Made by a program: the position numbers and the translations under genes. A model generated the notes under the pieces. That model ran no database searches. It was not told the DNA's origin and saw only the letters and a list, made by a program, of their open reading frames with translations. Positions 6,955-14,442 of a stretch of 64,000 bases of DNA are shown here, in pieces. The stretch comes from Caulobacter segnis. Lineage in GTDB: Bacteria > Pseudomonadota > Alphaproteobacteria > Caulobacterales > Caulobacteraceae. The stretch lies in assembly GCF_029543125.1 (NCBI RefSeq), contig NZ_JARQWW010000002.1:829860-893859 (forward strand). Direction: 5' to 3'. Numbering within the stretch: position 1 is the first letter of the stretch; every line of letters starts with the position of its first letter.

Positions 6955-7316
6955 AGGGCGCCCGCCTCAATGAACTTGGCTTCGATCACGTCGCCGTCGA
7001 ACGGCTTCATGATGTACTCGTCCGCGCCGCTGCCGAGGGCTTCGCGGATATGCTCCATATCGGCTTCGACGGTGCAGAAAACCACCACGGGCGCGGCGCC
7101 GCCGGGTTCCTGACGCAGCTGGCGCAGGAACTCCACGCCGTTCATCACCGGCATGTTCCAGTCGAGCAGGATGGCGTCGGGCATGGCCGCACGGCACCAG
7201 GCGAGCGCCTCCATCCCGTCGGCGGCCTCGGCGATCTGAAAGCCGATGTCCTCCAGGATACGTCGGGCGACTTTCCGGATCACCCGGCTGTCATCGACGA
7301 CGAGGCAGGTCTTCAC
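6951..7316 (-). CDS. Single-domain response regulator (CheY-like)
   Basis: A 121-residue stand-alone receiver starting at a GTG. All functional residues are present: acidic D8/D9, phospho-acceptor D52 (LLDWNMPVMNG), T82 and K104 (YIMKPF). It is translationally coupled to the CheR-like gene and lies 69 bases downstream of chpT. It could be a phosphate sink or a diffusible output for ChpT or a CheA-like kinase. The sequence does not show which. Confidence 0.9.
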   Translation of the reverse strand: MKTCLVVDDSRVIRKVARRILEDIGFQIAEAADGMEALAWCRAAMPDAILLDWNMPVMNGVEFLRQLRQEPGGAAPVVVFCTVEADMEHIREALGSGADEYIMKPFDGDVIEAKFIEAGAL

Positions 7317-7384
7317 AGGCGCGCGGGCTCCAATCCAATGAGCCGTTTTGCGCCGGTTTGGTTAAGGAGGGGTAATGGCGCCGC

Positions 7385-8041
7385 TTAGGCGGGCACCCAG
7401 GCCGCCAGGGTGACGCGCTCTTCAGCGGTCTCGGCGGCGACCTGGCCGCCGCTGGCCTTGACCAGATTGTGCAGATAGGCGGCCTGGATCCACTGGCCGC
7501 CGATGCCGTCGCCCAGGGGCTCGCCCTTAAGGCCGGCGACCACTTCCGGCCGCAGCCGGGCGCGGGGACCGGAGGCGTCCACGGTGATGACATAGCGGTT
7601 GTCGGCCAGCAGCACGCGCAGGCGGGCCTTGCCGCCGGTCGGCAGGGCGCCGGCGGCGATCTGGGCCAGGTTCAGCAGGGCGCGGGCGGCGGGCTTGTTG
7701 ACCTGGGGGGCGTCGGCCACCCACTCCAGCTCCGGCCGCACATGGGCGTAGACGCCCTGGGCCAGGGTCTCCAGGTCGCGACAGTCGAAGCTTTCCGCCG
7801 CCGCGGAGGCGCCGAAGGCCACGCGGCTGAACTGCAGCAGGTCCACCAGCTTGCGGGCGCTGGCGTTGATCAGGCTCATGGCGTCTTCGCGCATGTCCTG
7901 GGCCGTGGGGTCCTCCAGCAGGTCCAGGCCGGAGACGATGGCGCTGGCCGGACTGATGAAGTCGTGACACAGGCGCGCCGCGAGCAGGGCCGCCAGTTCG
8001 GAGGGAGACTGTTGGGCGGGGGTGTCGGCGGCGTCGGTCAT
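7385..8041 (-). CDS. chpT: Histidine phosphotransferase ChpT
   Basis: A 218-residue protein. The ATG at 8041 is chosen because the upstream extension has no family similarity. The phospho-histidine sits in AARLCHDFISPASAIVSGLD, followed by DLLQFSRVAFGAS, the ChpT signature. The C-terminal half is a degenerate HATPase-like fold (GPRARLRPEV, GLKGEPLGDGIGG). In Caulobacter ChpT is a dimer that passes phosphate from CckA to CtrA and CpdR, controlling the cell cycle. It diverges from the DUF3553 gene. Confidence 0.96.
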   Translation of the reverse strand: MTDAADTPAQQSPSELAALLAARLCHDFISPASAIVSGLDLLEDPTAQDMREDAMSLINASARKLVDLLQFSRVAFGASAAAESFDCRDLETLAQGVYAHVRPELEWVADAPQVNKPAARALLNLAQIAAGALPTGGKARLRVLLADNRYVITVDASGPRARLRPEVVAGLKGEPLGDGIGGQWIQAAYLHNLVKASGGQVAAETAEERVTLAAWVPA

Positions 8042-8098
8042 CGACGCGGACCTTGACCTGATTTGGCGCCCGGGAAAATGGCCCTTAAAGACGGCCCG

Positions 8099-8284
8099 AT
8101 GGACCTGTTTCTCGAACCCGGCGCCCTGGTGCGCCATCCCGACCAGGACGATTGGGGGCTGGGTCAGGTCCAGTCCGTGGCCGGCCGGCGGGTGACGGTG
8201 AATTTCGAGCAGGCCGGCAAGCAGACGATCGACACGGACGCCGTCCGCCTGATCTTCGTCGGCGACGATCCGAGGGGAAGCTGA
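8099..8284 (+). CDS. DUF3553 family protein
   Basis: A 61-residue protein read from an ATG at 8099 (MDLFLEPGALVRHPDQDDWG); an in-frame ATG at 8078 would add seven residues. The body LGQVQSVAGRRVTVNFEQAG is typical of DUF3553, a small beta-barrel resembling the UvrD/PcrA C-terminal or CarD-like interaction domains. It is tightly linked to cysQ, with the next start one base after its stop. Function unknown. Confidence 0.8.
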   Translation: MDLFLEPGALVRHPDQDDWGLGQVQSVAGRRVTVNFEQAGKQTIDTDAVRLIFVGDDPRGS

Positions 8285-8285
8285 G

Positions 8286-9053
8286 TTGAGCAACGACGCC
8301 GCAATGGGCGAAATCCTGGCCGACATCGTGGAGGAGGCCGCGCGCCTGATCCTTCCCTACTGGCGCTCGGACCTGACCGTGATCCGCAAGGCTGACGAGA
8401 GCCCGGTGACCGAGGCCGATCAGCGTGGCGAGGCCCTGATCCTTCAGCTCCTGGCTCGCCATTTCCCGGACATCCCGGTGGTGTCGGAGGAGGATTCCGC
8501 CGAGAACGGCGTGCCCACCGACGCGGCGGGGCGCTTCTTCCTGGTCGATCCGCTGGACGGCACCAAGGCCTTCGTGCGGGGCGACCCCAATTTCACGGTC
8601 AACATTGGTTTGATCGAGAACGGCCGTTCGGTGGCGGGGGCGGTCTGCGCGCCGGTGACCATGGAGACCTGGTTCACGACCGAGGCCGGCACGCTGAAGC
8701 GTCGGGGCGGCGAGGCGGCGGCGCCTGTGCGCGTGCGGCCCTGGCCGAAGGGCGAGGCGGTGGCCCTGGTCTCGCACACCATGAAGGACGAGACGGCGCA
8801 GAAGCTGCAGGCCGAGTACGGCTTCGACCTGCGCCAGCCGATGGACAGCTCGATCAAGCTGTGCCGGATCGCCGAGGGCGCGGCGGACATCTATCCGCGC
8901 CACGGGCCGACCATGGAGTGGGACACCGCCGCCGGGCAGGCGGTGCTGGAGGGAGCCGGCGGGCGCTTCGAGACGCCCGACGGCTCGCCATTCCTGTACG
9001 GCAAGGCCGAGGCGGGTTTCCGCAACGGCTGGTTTGTCGCCCGCGGGGGCTAG
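8286..9053 (+). CDS. cysQ: 3'(2'),5'-bisphosphate nucleotidase CysQ (inositol monophosphatase superfamily)
   Basis: A 255-residue protein from a TTG with a GAGGGGAAG ribosome site; an ATG at 8304 is an alternative. Metal-binding motifs are SEEDS (residues 67-71), VDPLDGTKAFVRG (D88, D91) and, near the C-terminus, MEWDTAAGQAVLEGAGG. The PLDGTKxF...FTVNIGLI string fits CysQ better than SuhB or HisN. It hydrolyses 3'-phosphoadenosine 5'-phosphate to AMP, clearing a by-product of sulfate assimilation. A histidinol-phosphatase role is less likely. Confidence 0.88.
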   Translation: MSNDAAMGEILADIVEEAARLILPYWRSDLTVIRKADESPVTEADQRGEALILQLLARHFPDIPVVSEEDSAENGVPTDAAGRFFLVDPLDGTKAFVRGDPNFTVNIGLIENGRSVAGAVCAPVTMETWFTTEAGTLKRRGGEAAAPVRVRPWPKGEAVALVSHTMKDETAQKLQAEYGFDLRQPMDSSIKLCRIAEGAADIYPRHGPTMEWDTAAGQAVLEGAGGRFETPDGSPFLYGKAEAGFRNGWFVARGG

Positions 9054-9064
9054 AAAACCCCCGC

Positions 9065-9415
9065 TTACTTCTTGGCCCAGGAGCCGCCTTCCGGCTTGTA
9101 CCAGGCGCCGGCGGGCAGGCGTTCGAACAGCTGGCGGGCCGCGGCCTGGCCGGCGGCCTCCGGGGTCACGCCCGTCTTGGCGGCGATGTCGCGATAGACG
9201 CCCGCGCGGCCGGCGTTGATCTCGCGGACGGCGGCCTGCAGGGCGGAGTCGCCCATGGATACGAAGCCGAGATAGCCGTCCGCCTGCTCGCCGACGACGC
9301 CGGCACTCTTGGCGATGTCCACCTGGGCCTTGGCGTTGGACTGGGCCAGGGCCGGAGCCGAGGCGGCGCCAATCAGCGTGACAAGGGCGGCGGCGGTGAA
9401 AAGCTTGCGCATCAT
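9065..9415 (-). CDS. ydbL: YdbL (DUF1318) periplasmic protein
   Basis: A 116-residue protein with a cleavable signal peptide (MMRKLFTAAALVTLIGAASA, cut near ALA-QS). The mature part has GVVGEQADGYLGFV and AAVREINAGRAGVYRDIAAK, the conserved YdbL/DUF1318 pattern. It is the last gene of a ydbH-ynbE-ydbL operon. In Enterobacteria YdbH and YnbE form an intermembrane bridge for phospholipid transport, and YdbL is a periplasmic partner of that bridge. Confidence 0.9.
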   Translation of the reverse strand: MMRKLFTAAALVTLIGAASAPALAQSNAKAQVDIAKSAGVVGEQADGYLGFVSMGDSALQAAVREINAGRAGVYRDIAAKTGVTPEAAGQAAARQLFERLPAGAWYKPEGGSWAKK

Positions 9416-9439
9416 GATGAAACTTGTCTCCTCAGGCGC

Positions 9440-9628
9440 CTAGAACAGGTTCGGGTTTTGCTGGATCAGCGTCTGGACTTCCTTGTCCAGGCGCACCCGG
9501 ACGTCGGCGTCCAGCTTGGCGTAGATGTTGATCGGATCGACCTTCACACGCACCGTCGGCGTGCAGGCGGCTCCAAGTAGTGAAGCCGCGAGGGCGGCTG
9601 TGGCGAGCGCTGCTGCGCGTTTGGTCAT
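9440..9628 (-). CDS. ynbE: YnbE outer-membrane lipoprotein
   Basis: A 62-residue lipoprotein. The ATG at 9628 (MTKRAAALATAALA) has GGAGA nine bases upstream, favouring it over an ATG 18 bases earlier. Lipobox LGAAC precedes TPTVRVKVDPINIYAKLDAD, the YnbE signature, and the end is LIQQNPNLF. In the E. coli system YnbE multimerises in the outer membrane and docks on YdbH to extend its beta-structure. The gene lies between ydbH and ydbL with short gaps. Confidence 0.92.
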   Translation of the reverse strand: MTKRAAALATAALAASLLGAACTPTVRVKVDPINIYAKLDADVRVRLDKEVQTLIQQNPNLF

Positions 9629-9664
9629 GATCGTGGTCTCCGTCATGGCTCAGTTAATCGGATT

Positions 9665-12600
9665 CTACGGCTGAACGGCGCCTGAACGCGAGGGGGTGTC
9701 TTGCGGATCGGCCCATTTGCGCCGCCACCCCGCCAGCAGGTCGTCCAGATTGAACGAGGTGTCGAGGGTCAGATTGACCGGCGTCCCGGCCGGCAAGGCG
9801 ATGCGCTTGTTGAAGGCCCGGCCGCGGATGGCGTCGAGAATGCCGACGCGGGCCTTCTCCTTCACCTTGGGAGCGTGCTGGCCTTCGATATGGAACAGGA
9901 TGCCCAGGCGGCCGGAATCGGTGCTGTTCACCGTGGCCTCCAGCTTGGCGTAGTCCAGGTTCTCCATGGCCTGATAGGCGAAGTCCTGGATGGCGTTGGT
10001 GGACTCCACTTGCTGGCCGTTGGCGGTGGTGTTGTTGATCAGGGAGCGGCTGATGGAGAGACGTCCGCCCGGGCGGCCGGTCAGCTTGCCGTCGTGGACC
10101 CGGATCTTCTCCCCGTCGATCTCGAAGGGGATGCGGCCGTCGAAAAGGCCGTTGATCTGCAGGCGGTCCACCAGGGATGTGCTGGTGACCAGTTCGCCCA
10201 GCTGGATGCCCTCCAGAACGACCGCGCCGCGTATGACGCCGCCCTCATAGCCTACGGTCATGGGCTCGACCCGCACGACGCCCTTGAGCGTCTGGGCGGT
10301 CGCGCCCTCGAGCACGAAGGCCTTCTCCTCCAGGTGGAAGGCGGCGGCGACCTGCTCCACGGGAGCGAAGGCCTCGACGCGGGCGATGGTCGCGGTCTGG
10401 GCCGGGGCGCTGATCAGCGGCGTGAGGCTGGTGAAGGCGATGTCCACCGCCGCGCCGCTGCTGAGACCGGCGGGTCCCTTGAAGCTGAGACCCGAACCGG
10501 CCAGCCGCCCGCTGCTGGTCATGCCGGCGGCGTTCCAGTCGAAACGGCCGGTGAAGCTGAGCGCGCCCTGGGCGTTCTCCAGCGGCGCGGCCATGGGCGA
10601 AATCTCGGACGGCTGCAGACCATCGGGCATGAAGCTGATCTGCGAGGCGTCGATCACCGCCGAACCGACGCCGCTGTTCATGTCGTGGACCACGTCGATG
10701 CGGGCCAGGGGCCGGCCGGCCTCGGTGCGCACGGTCACCGGGCCGTTCCAGCGGTTGCGGGCCAGGCGGATGGTCCCGTCGGCGAAGATGGGATTGAAGC
10801 GCGGGGCCGGCTGGCGATCGACCACCTTGGCGGCGCTCAGCTTGACCTCGCCGTTCATGGCCCCGTTCGCGCCGCTCAGGCGGAAGGCGGCTTCGCCTCC
10901 CGCCAGCTCGGACTCGGCGGCGGTGAGGCCGGCCCTGGCCTTGGTCAGGCGGCCGTCGGCGCGCCAGCCGTTGGGCCCGACCTGCAGGATGGGGCCGTTG
11001 GCGCAGACCTGTGCGGCGATGCCGTCGATGCTGGTCTCCCCCATGACGAATTTTTCCGCCTCGGCGTCGGCGCAGCGGTCCAGGCGCACGGTCCACAGGC
11101 CGTCTCGGCCAGCGGCGCGGGCGTCGCCCTTGAGGGTCAGGTTCTGCAACGGCGGGACGTCCAGCTTGGCGTCCAGCGACAGAGCGGCTTCGACGCCCCG
11201 GGCGCCGCTGGTCCAGCGGGCGATGCGCAGATTGGCCGTGGGCAGGCCGCCGCCCGCCAGCTCCACCCGCGCCGCACCGGACGCCGCGCCGCCGACGGCC
11301 TGGATCAGAGAACCCCCGCCGGTGTCGAGGGTCACGCGGGCGCCGCTTGCGCCGCGAACCGTCAGCGGCCGGCTGGCCGTCGCTTTCAGGCTGTCCGGAC
11401 GGATGGCGACCGCCAGCGACGGGGCGTGGAGAGTCAGGCGGGTGAGGTTGCGGGTCAGGGCCGCCTGATAGGCCGGGTTCTGGGCGACGACCGGGGTCCG
11501 GGCCGAGATGCGGCGGGCGGTGGCGGCCGAGGTGGAGGCGCCGCCGTCCACGGCGAACTGGCCGTTCAGGGTGAAGCCCTGGGTGTCGTTCCGGGCGCTC
11601 ATGCGGCCCGTGCGGGCGCCAAGCGCCACGCGTTGCAGGTCGAGCCCGCCGGCGTCCAGGGCGTCGGCGCTGGCCTGGATTCGGGCCGCGCCCTCGAAGG
11701 TGTCGCCGGCCTTGTCGTGATTGAACCGGAAGCCGTCGAGCAGCAGGCGCGCCTCGACATCACGGGCCGCCTGTCCGGCCTGGGCAATCCGGTCGGCGGT
11801 CAGGGAGGCGTCCAGACGGCCGGACAGGGCGGCGCGCTCTGGATAGCCGAAGATCGAACCGTTCCAGTCCAGCTTCAGCCGCGCGAGGTTGATCGAGGCC
11901 TCGCCCATCTGTCCGCGTCCGGCCTTGAGCGCGGCCTGAAGGCTGGCCGGGCCGGCGGCCGACATGCCGCGCAGGTCAGGATAGGGCAGTTCGCCCGCCA
12001 GATCGCCCTCCAGGCCCTCCAGCCGGGTCGCGCCCTGGGTCAGAGTCGAGGGCGACAGGTGCAGCGAGGCCCGCAGGCGGGCGTCATGCTTGCGCAGGGA
12101 GAAGCGGCCGCCGTTGGTGGCGAGTGTCAAATCGTCCTTGCGCAGCCGGGCGGGCATGAGAGCGCCGTCCAGACGCAGCAGCGCGCCCTGGTCCATGGCC
12201 CCGTCGCCGATCAGGGTGACGCGGCCGAAATCCGTGCCCAGGTCGATGCGGGCGCTCTGGATCAGGACGGCGGGGCCGCCTTCCTGTTCGGGGCGCGGGG
12301 TCTTGGTGAAGTCCTCGATCAGCGGATCGAGGGCGCCGAAGGACAGCTTTCCATTGATGAAGGCCGCCTTCAGCTGCGGACGGACCAGGCGCACGGCGCG
12401 GGTCTCGATGGCGAACTTGTCGCCGGCCCAGGGCGGGGTCAGGGCGTAGGCCACCTCCAGCCGCTCGGCGGTGAAGATCGGATCGGCTTCCGACCCCACG
12501 CGGACCCGGCCCACGAAGCCGTCCACATCGAGCGCCCGGATGTCGACCGCCGCCTCCACGCCCCGCTCGCGCAGCCAGGAGACCGCCAGCTCACGCGCGA

Positions 12601-12751
12601 TCTCGCGGCGCTGGGCCAGGACGATCAGGCCGCCGGCCGCCACGCTCCACAGGGCGACCGCGCCGACCTCAAGAGCGACGGCGGCCAGCCGCGCGCGCCG
12701 GGAAGGCGCGGGGCGGGCGGTCGGTTCGGGGTTCTGCGTCGTCTCCGTCAT
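9665..12751 (-). CDS. ydbH: YdbH family AsmA-like intermembrane lipid-transport protein
   Basis: A 1028-residue protein with one N-terminal membrane anchor (about residues 25-47) and a very long periplasmic region of beta-rich repeats. The C-terminal part (GGRLSISRSLINNTTANGQQ and FAYQAMENLDYAKLEATVNS) is the dicarboxylate-transport/YdbH domain. Family work places YdbH with TamB and YhdP as bridge proteins carrying phospholipid between membranes. The linked ynbE and ydbL genes make the assignment firm. Its length exceeds the E. coli protein (about 880 residues). Confidence 0.92.
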   Translation of the reverse strand: MTETTQNPEPTARPAPSRRARLAAVALEVGAVALWSVAAGGLIVLAQRREIARELAVSWLRERGVEAAVDIRALDVDGFVGRVRVGSEADPIFTAERLEVAYALTPPWAGDKFAIETRAVRLVRPQLKAAFINGKLSFGALDPLIEDFTKTPRPEQEGGPAVLIQSARIDLGTDFGRVTLIGDGAMDQGALLRLDGALMPARLRKDDLTLATNGGRFSLRKHDARLRASLHLSPSTLTQGATRLEGLEGDLAGELPYPDLRGMSAAGPASLQAALKAGRGQMGEASINLARLKLDWNGSIFGYPERAALSGRLDASLTADRIAQAGQAARDVEARLLLDGFRFNHDKAGDTFEGAARIQASADALDAGGLDLQRVALGARTGRMSARNDTQGFTLNGQFAVDGGASTSAATARRISARTPVVAQNPAYQAALTRNLTRLTLHAPSLAVAIRPDSLKATASRPLTVRGASGARVTLDTGGGSLIQAVGGAASGAARVELAGGGLPTANLRIARWTSGARGVEAALSLDAKLDVPPLQNLTLKGDARAAGRDGLWTVRLDRCADAEAEKFVMGETSIDGIAAQVCANGPILQVGPNGWRADGRLTKARAGLTAAESELAGGEAAFRLSGANGAMNGEVKLSAAKVVDRQPAPRFNPIFADGTIRLARNRWNGPVTVRTEAGRPLARIDVVHDMNSGVGSAVIDASQISFMPDGLQPSEISPMAAPLENAQGALSFTGRFDWNAAGMTSSGRLAGSGLSFKGPAGLSSGAAVDIAFTSLTPLISAPAQTATIARVEAFAPVEQVAAAFHLEEKAFVLEGATAQTLKGVVRVEPMTVGYEGGVIRGAVVLEGIQLGELVTSTSLVDRLQINGLFDGRIPFEIDGEKIRVHDGKLTGRPGGRLSISRSLINNTTANGQQVESTNAIQDFAYQAMENLDYAKLEATVNSTDSGRLGILFHIEGQHAPKVKEKARVGILDAIRGRAFNKRIALPAGTPVNLTLDTSFNLDDLLAGWRRKWADPQDTPSRSGAVQP

Positions 12752-12791
12752 CCGCCCTCAGGGTCGTGGCTCGCGGGACAGAAATAAGGCG

Positions 12792-13571
12792 TCAGCGCCC
12801 GCACTTCAGTCCGAGCACATCCTGCATGTCGTAGAGGCCTGGAGCTTGACCGTTCACCCATCGTGCAGCTTGCAACGCGCCACGGGCGAAGAGGCTGCGA
12901 TCACGCGCCGAATGCGACAGGGTCAGGATCTCCTCCTCGCCGGCGAAGATCACGCTGTGCTCGCCGATGATGCCGCCGCCGCGGACCACCGAAAAGCCGA
13001 TGGCGCCGGGCGTGCGCGGGCCGGTGATGCCGTCGCGGCCGCGGTCGGACACGGCGGCCAGATCGACCTCGCGTCCATCGGCGGCGGCCTGGCCCAGCAT
13101 CAGGGCGGTGCCCGAGGGGGCGTCCACCTTGCGCTTGTGATGGGCCTCGAAGACCTCGATGTCCCAGTCCTCGGCCGGCAGGGCGCGGGCGGCCTGAGCC
13201 ACAAGGCCCATAAGCATGTTCACGCCGAGGGAGAAGTTGCCCGAACGGACGATGGCGACCTTCTCGGCGGCCCTGGCGAGGCGGGTCTCCTGAGCCGCGT
13301 CCAGGCCGGTGGAGCCGATGATCAGGGCGGGGCCGCCCTTTTCCGCGCAGCGCTCGGCCAGGGCGACGGAGGCTTCCGGCACGGTGAAGTCGATGACCAC
13401 ATGGGCCACCGCCAGGGCGGCGTCGGCGTCCACCAGGCCGTCCCCGGTCGCGCCGGGGCGGTCGAAGCGGGCGAAAACCTCGGCGTCTGTGCTGGTCTCG
13501 ACCACGGCGGCGACCGCCTTGCCCATGCGGCCGAGCGCGCCGGCCACGGCGATGCGGAGGGTGTCGGACAA
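12792..13571 (-). CDS. dapB: 4-hydroxy-tetrahydrodipicolinate reductase
   Basis: A 259-residue enzyme of the lysine/diaminopimelate pathway that reduces HTPA with NAD(P)H. The TTG at 13571 is preferred: GGAGA precedes it and the protein then begins [18 protein letters not shown] with the nucleotide-binding Gly motif. The catalytic region is [20 protein letters not shown], the DapB signature with the tandem His and Lys. It ends [24 protein letters not shown] followed by a short C-terminus, as usual. Confidence 0.95.
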   Translation of the reverse strand: MSDTLRIAVAGALGRMGKAVAAVVETSTDAEVFARFDRPGATGDGLVDADAALAVAHVVIDFTVPEASVALAERCAEKGGPALIIGSTGLDAAQETRLARAAEKVAIVRSGNFSLGVNMLMGLVAQAARALPAEDWDIEVFEAHHKRKVDAPSGTALMLGQAAADGREVDLAAVSDRGRDGITGPRTPGAIGFSVVRGGGIIGEHSVIFAGEEEILTLSHSARDRSLFARGALQAARWVNGQAPGLYDMQDVLGLKCGR

Positions 13572-13664
13572 GTGGGTCTCCAAAAACAACTGTCGCCGAT
13601 CGAGCTTGCAGTCTAGTCTCGCGGCCAAACCGCGCGGTCAAGCCGTCGCGGCAGGGGAGACGTC

Positions 13665-14312
13665 ATGAAACTCTATACCCACGACATGTCGCCGTTCGCC
13701 GCCCGGGTGCGGCTGGCCGTCTACGCCAAGGGCCTGGACATCGAGCTGGCCACGCCGCCGGGCGGACTGAAGTCGCCGGAGTATCTGGCGATCAATCCCA
13801 TCGGGAAGATCCCGGCCCTGGTGCTGGACGACGGCCAGGTGATCGCCGAGTCCGACACCATCCTGGAATATCTGGAGGACGCCTTTCCGCAGGTCGCCCT
13901 GCGTCCGGCCGATCCGAAGGAGACTGCCCGCCAGCGCCTGATCGCCCGGGTCGGCGACCTCTATGTGGCGGCGCCGATGAGCGTCCTCTTCAAGCACCTC
14001 AATCCGCGCGTCCGTGATGCGGCGGTGGCGGAGCAGGAGTTCGCCAAGCTGGAGGCCGGCCTGGACCACCTGGACAGCCACCTGTGCGATCTGAAGCCGG
14101 CGGCGGACGGGGCGTTGCGGCTGGCGGACTGCCAGTTGATCCCGATGCTGCACTTCCTGCCGGTGATCGAGGGTGCGTTCCGCCGGCCGTCCATGATCGC
14201 CGAGCGGCCCAACCTGGCCGCCTACTGGAGCCGCGCCTCGGCCCATCCGCTGGCGGTCAAGGTCTGCGCCGAGATCGACCAGGGCCTCGCCGCCCTGCGC
14301 GCCGGGGCCTGA
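13665..14312 (+). CDS. Glutathione S-transferase family protein
   Basis: A 215-residue protein with an N-terminal thioredoxin-like domain (MKLYTHDMSPFAARVRLAVY, then NPIGKIPALVLDDG and IAESDTILEYLED, the cis-Pro and glutathione-contact Glu/Ser motif) and an all-helical C-terminal domain from about residue 90. The Ser of MSPFAARV is in the catalytic position of Beta/Zeta-like classes. Substrate unknown. It is oriented away from dapB and has no evident operon partner. Confidence 0.9.
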   Translation: MKLYTHDMSPFAARVRLAVYAKGLDIELATPPGGLKSPEYLAINPIGKIPALVLDDGQVIAESDTILEYLEDAFPQVALRPADPKETARQRLIARVGDLYVAAPMSVLFKHLNPRVRDAAVAEQEFAKLEAGLDHLDSHLCDLKPAADGALRLADCQLIPMLHFLPVIEGAFRRPSMIAERPNLAAYWSRASAHPLAVKVCAEIDQGLAALRAGA

Positions 14313-14442
14313 TCCGAACGGGCGTTCACCGCGGCGGCGGTTGTGAGGGGGCGAGGCGCTCGCTAGGGTGCGTGCCCTTCATCACAAGGGTTCGCCGCAT
14401 GTACGGCGGGCCCATAAAGCCTGCAGACGGGACGAACGCCGC

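Noticed and set aside
9701..12787. A 1028-codon open frame on the plus strand opposite ydbH
   Set aside because: It is an antisense shadow caused by the high GC content; the minus strand shows YdbH domains, an N-terminal membrane anchor and operon partners, while the plus frame is low-complexity Gly/Ala/Gln-rich.
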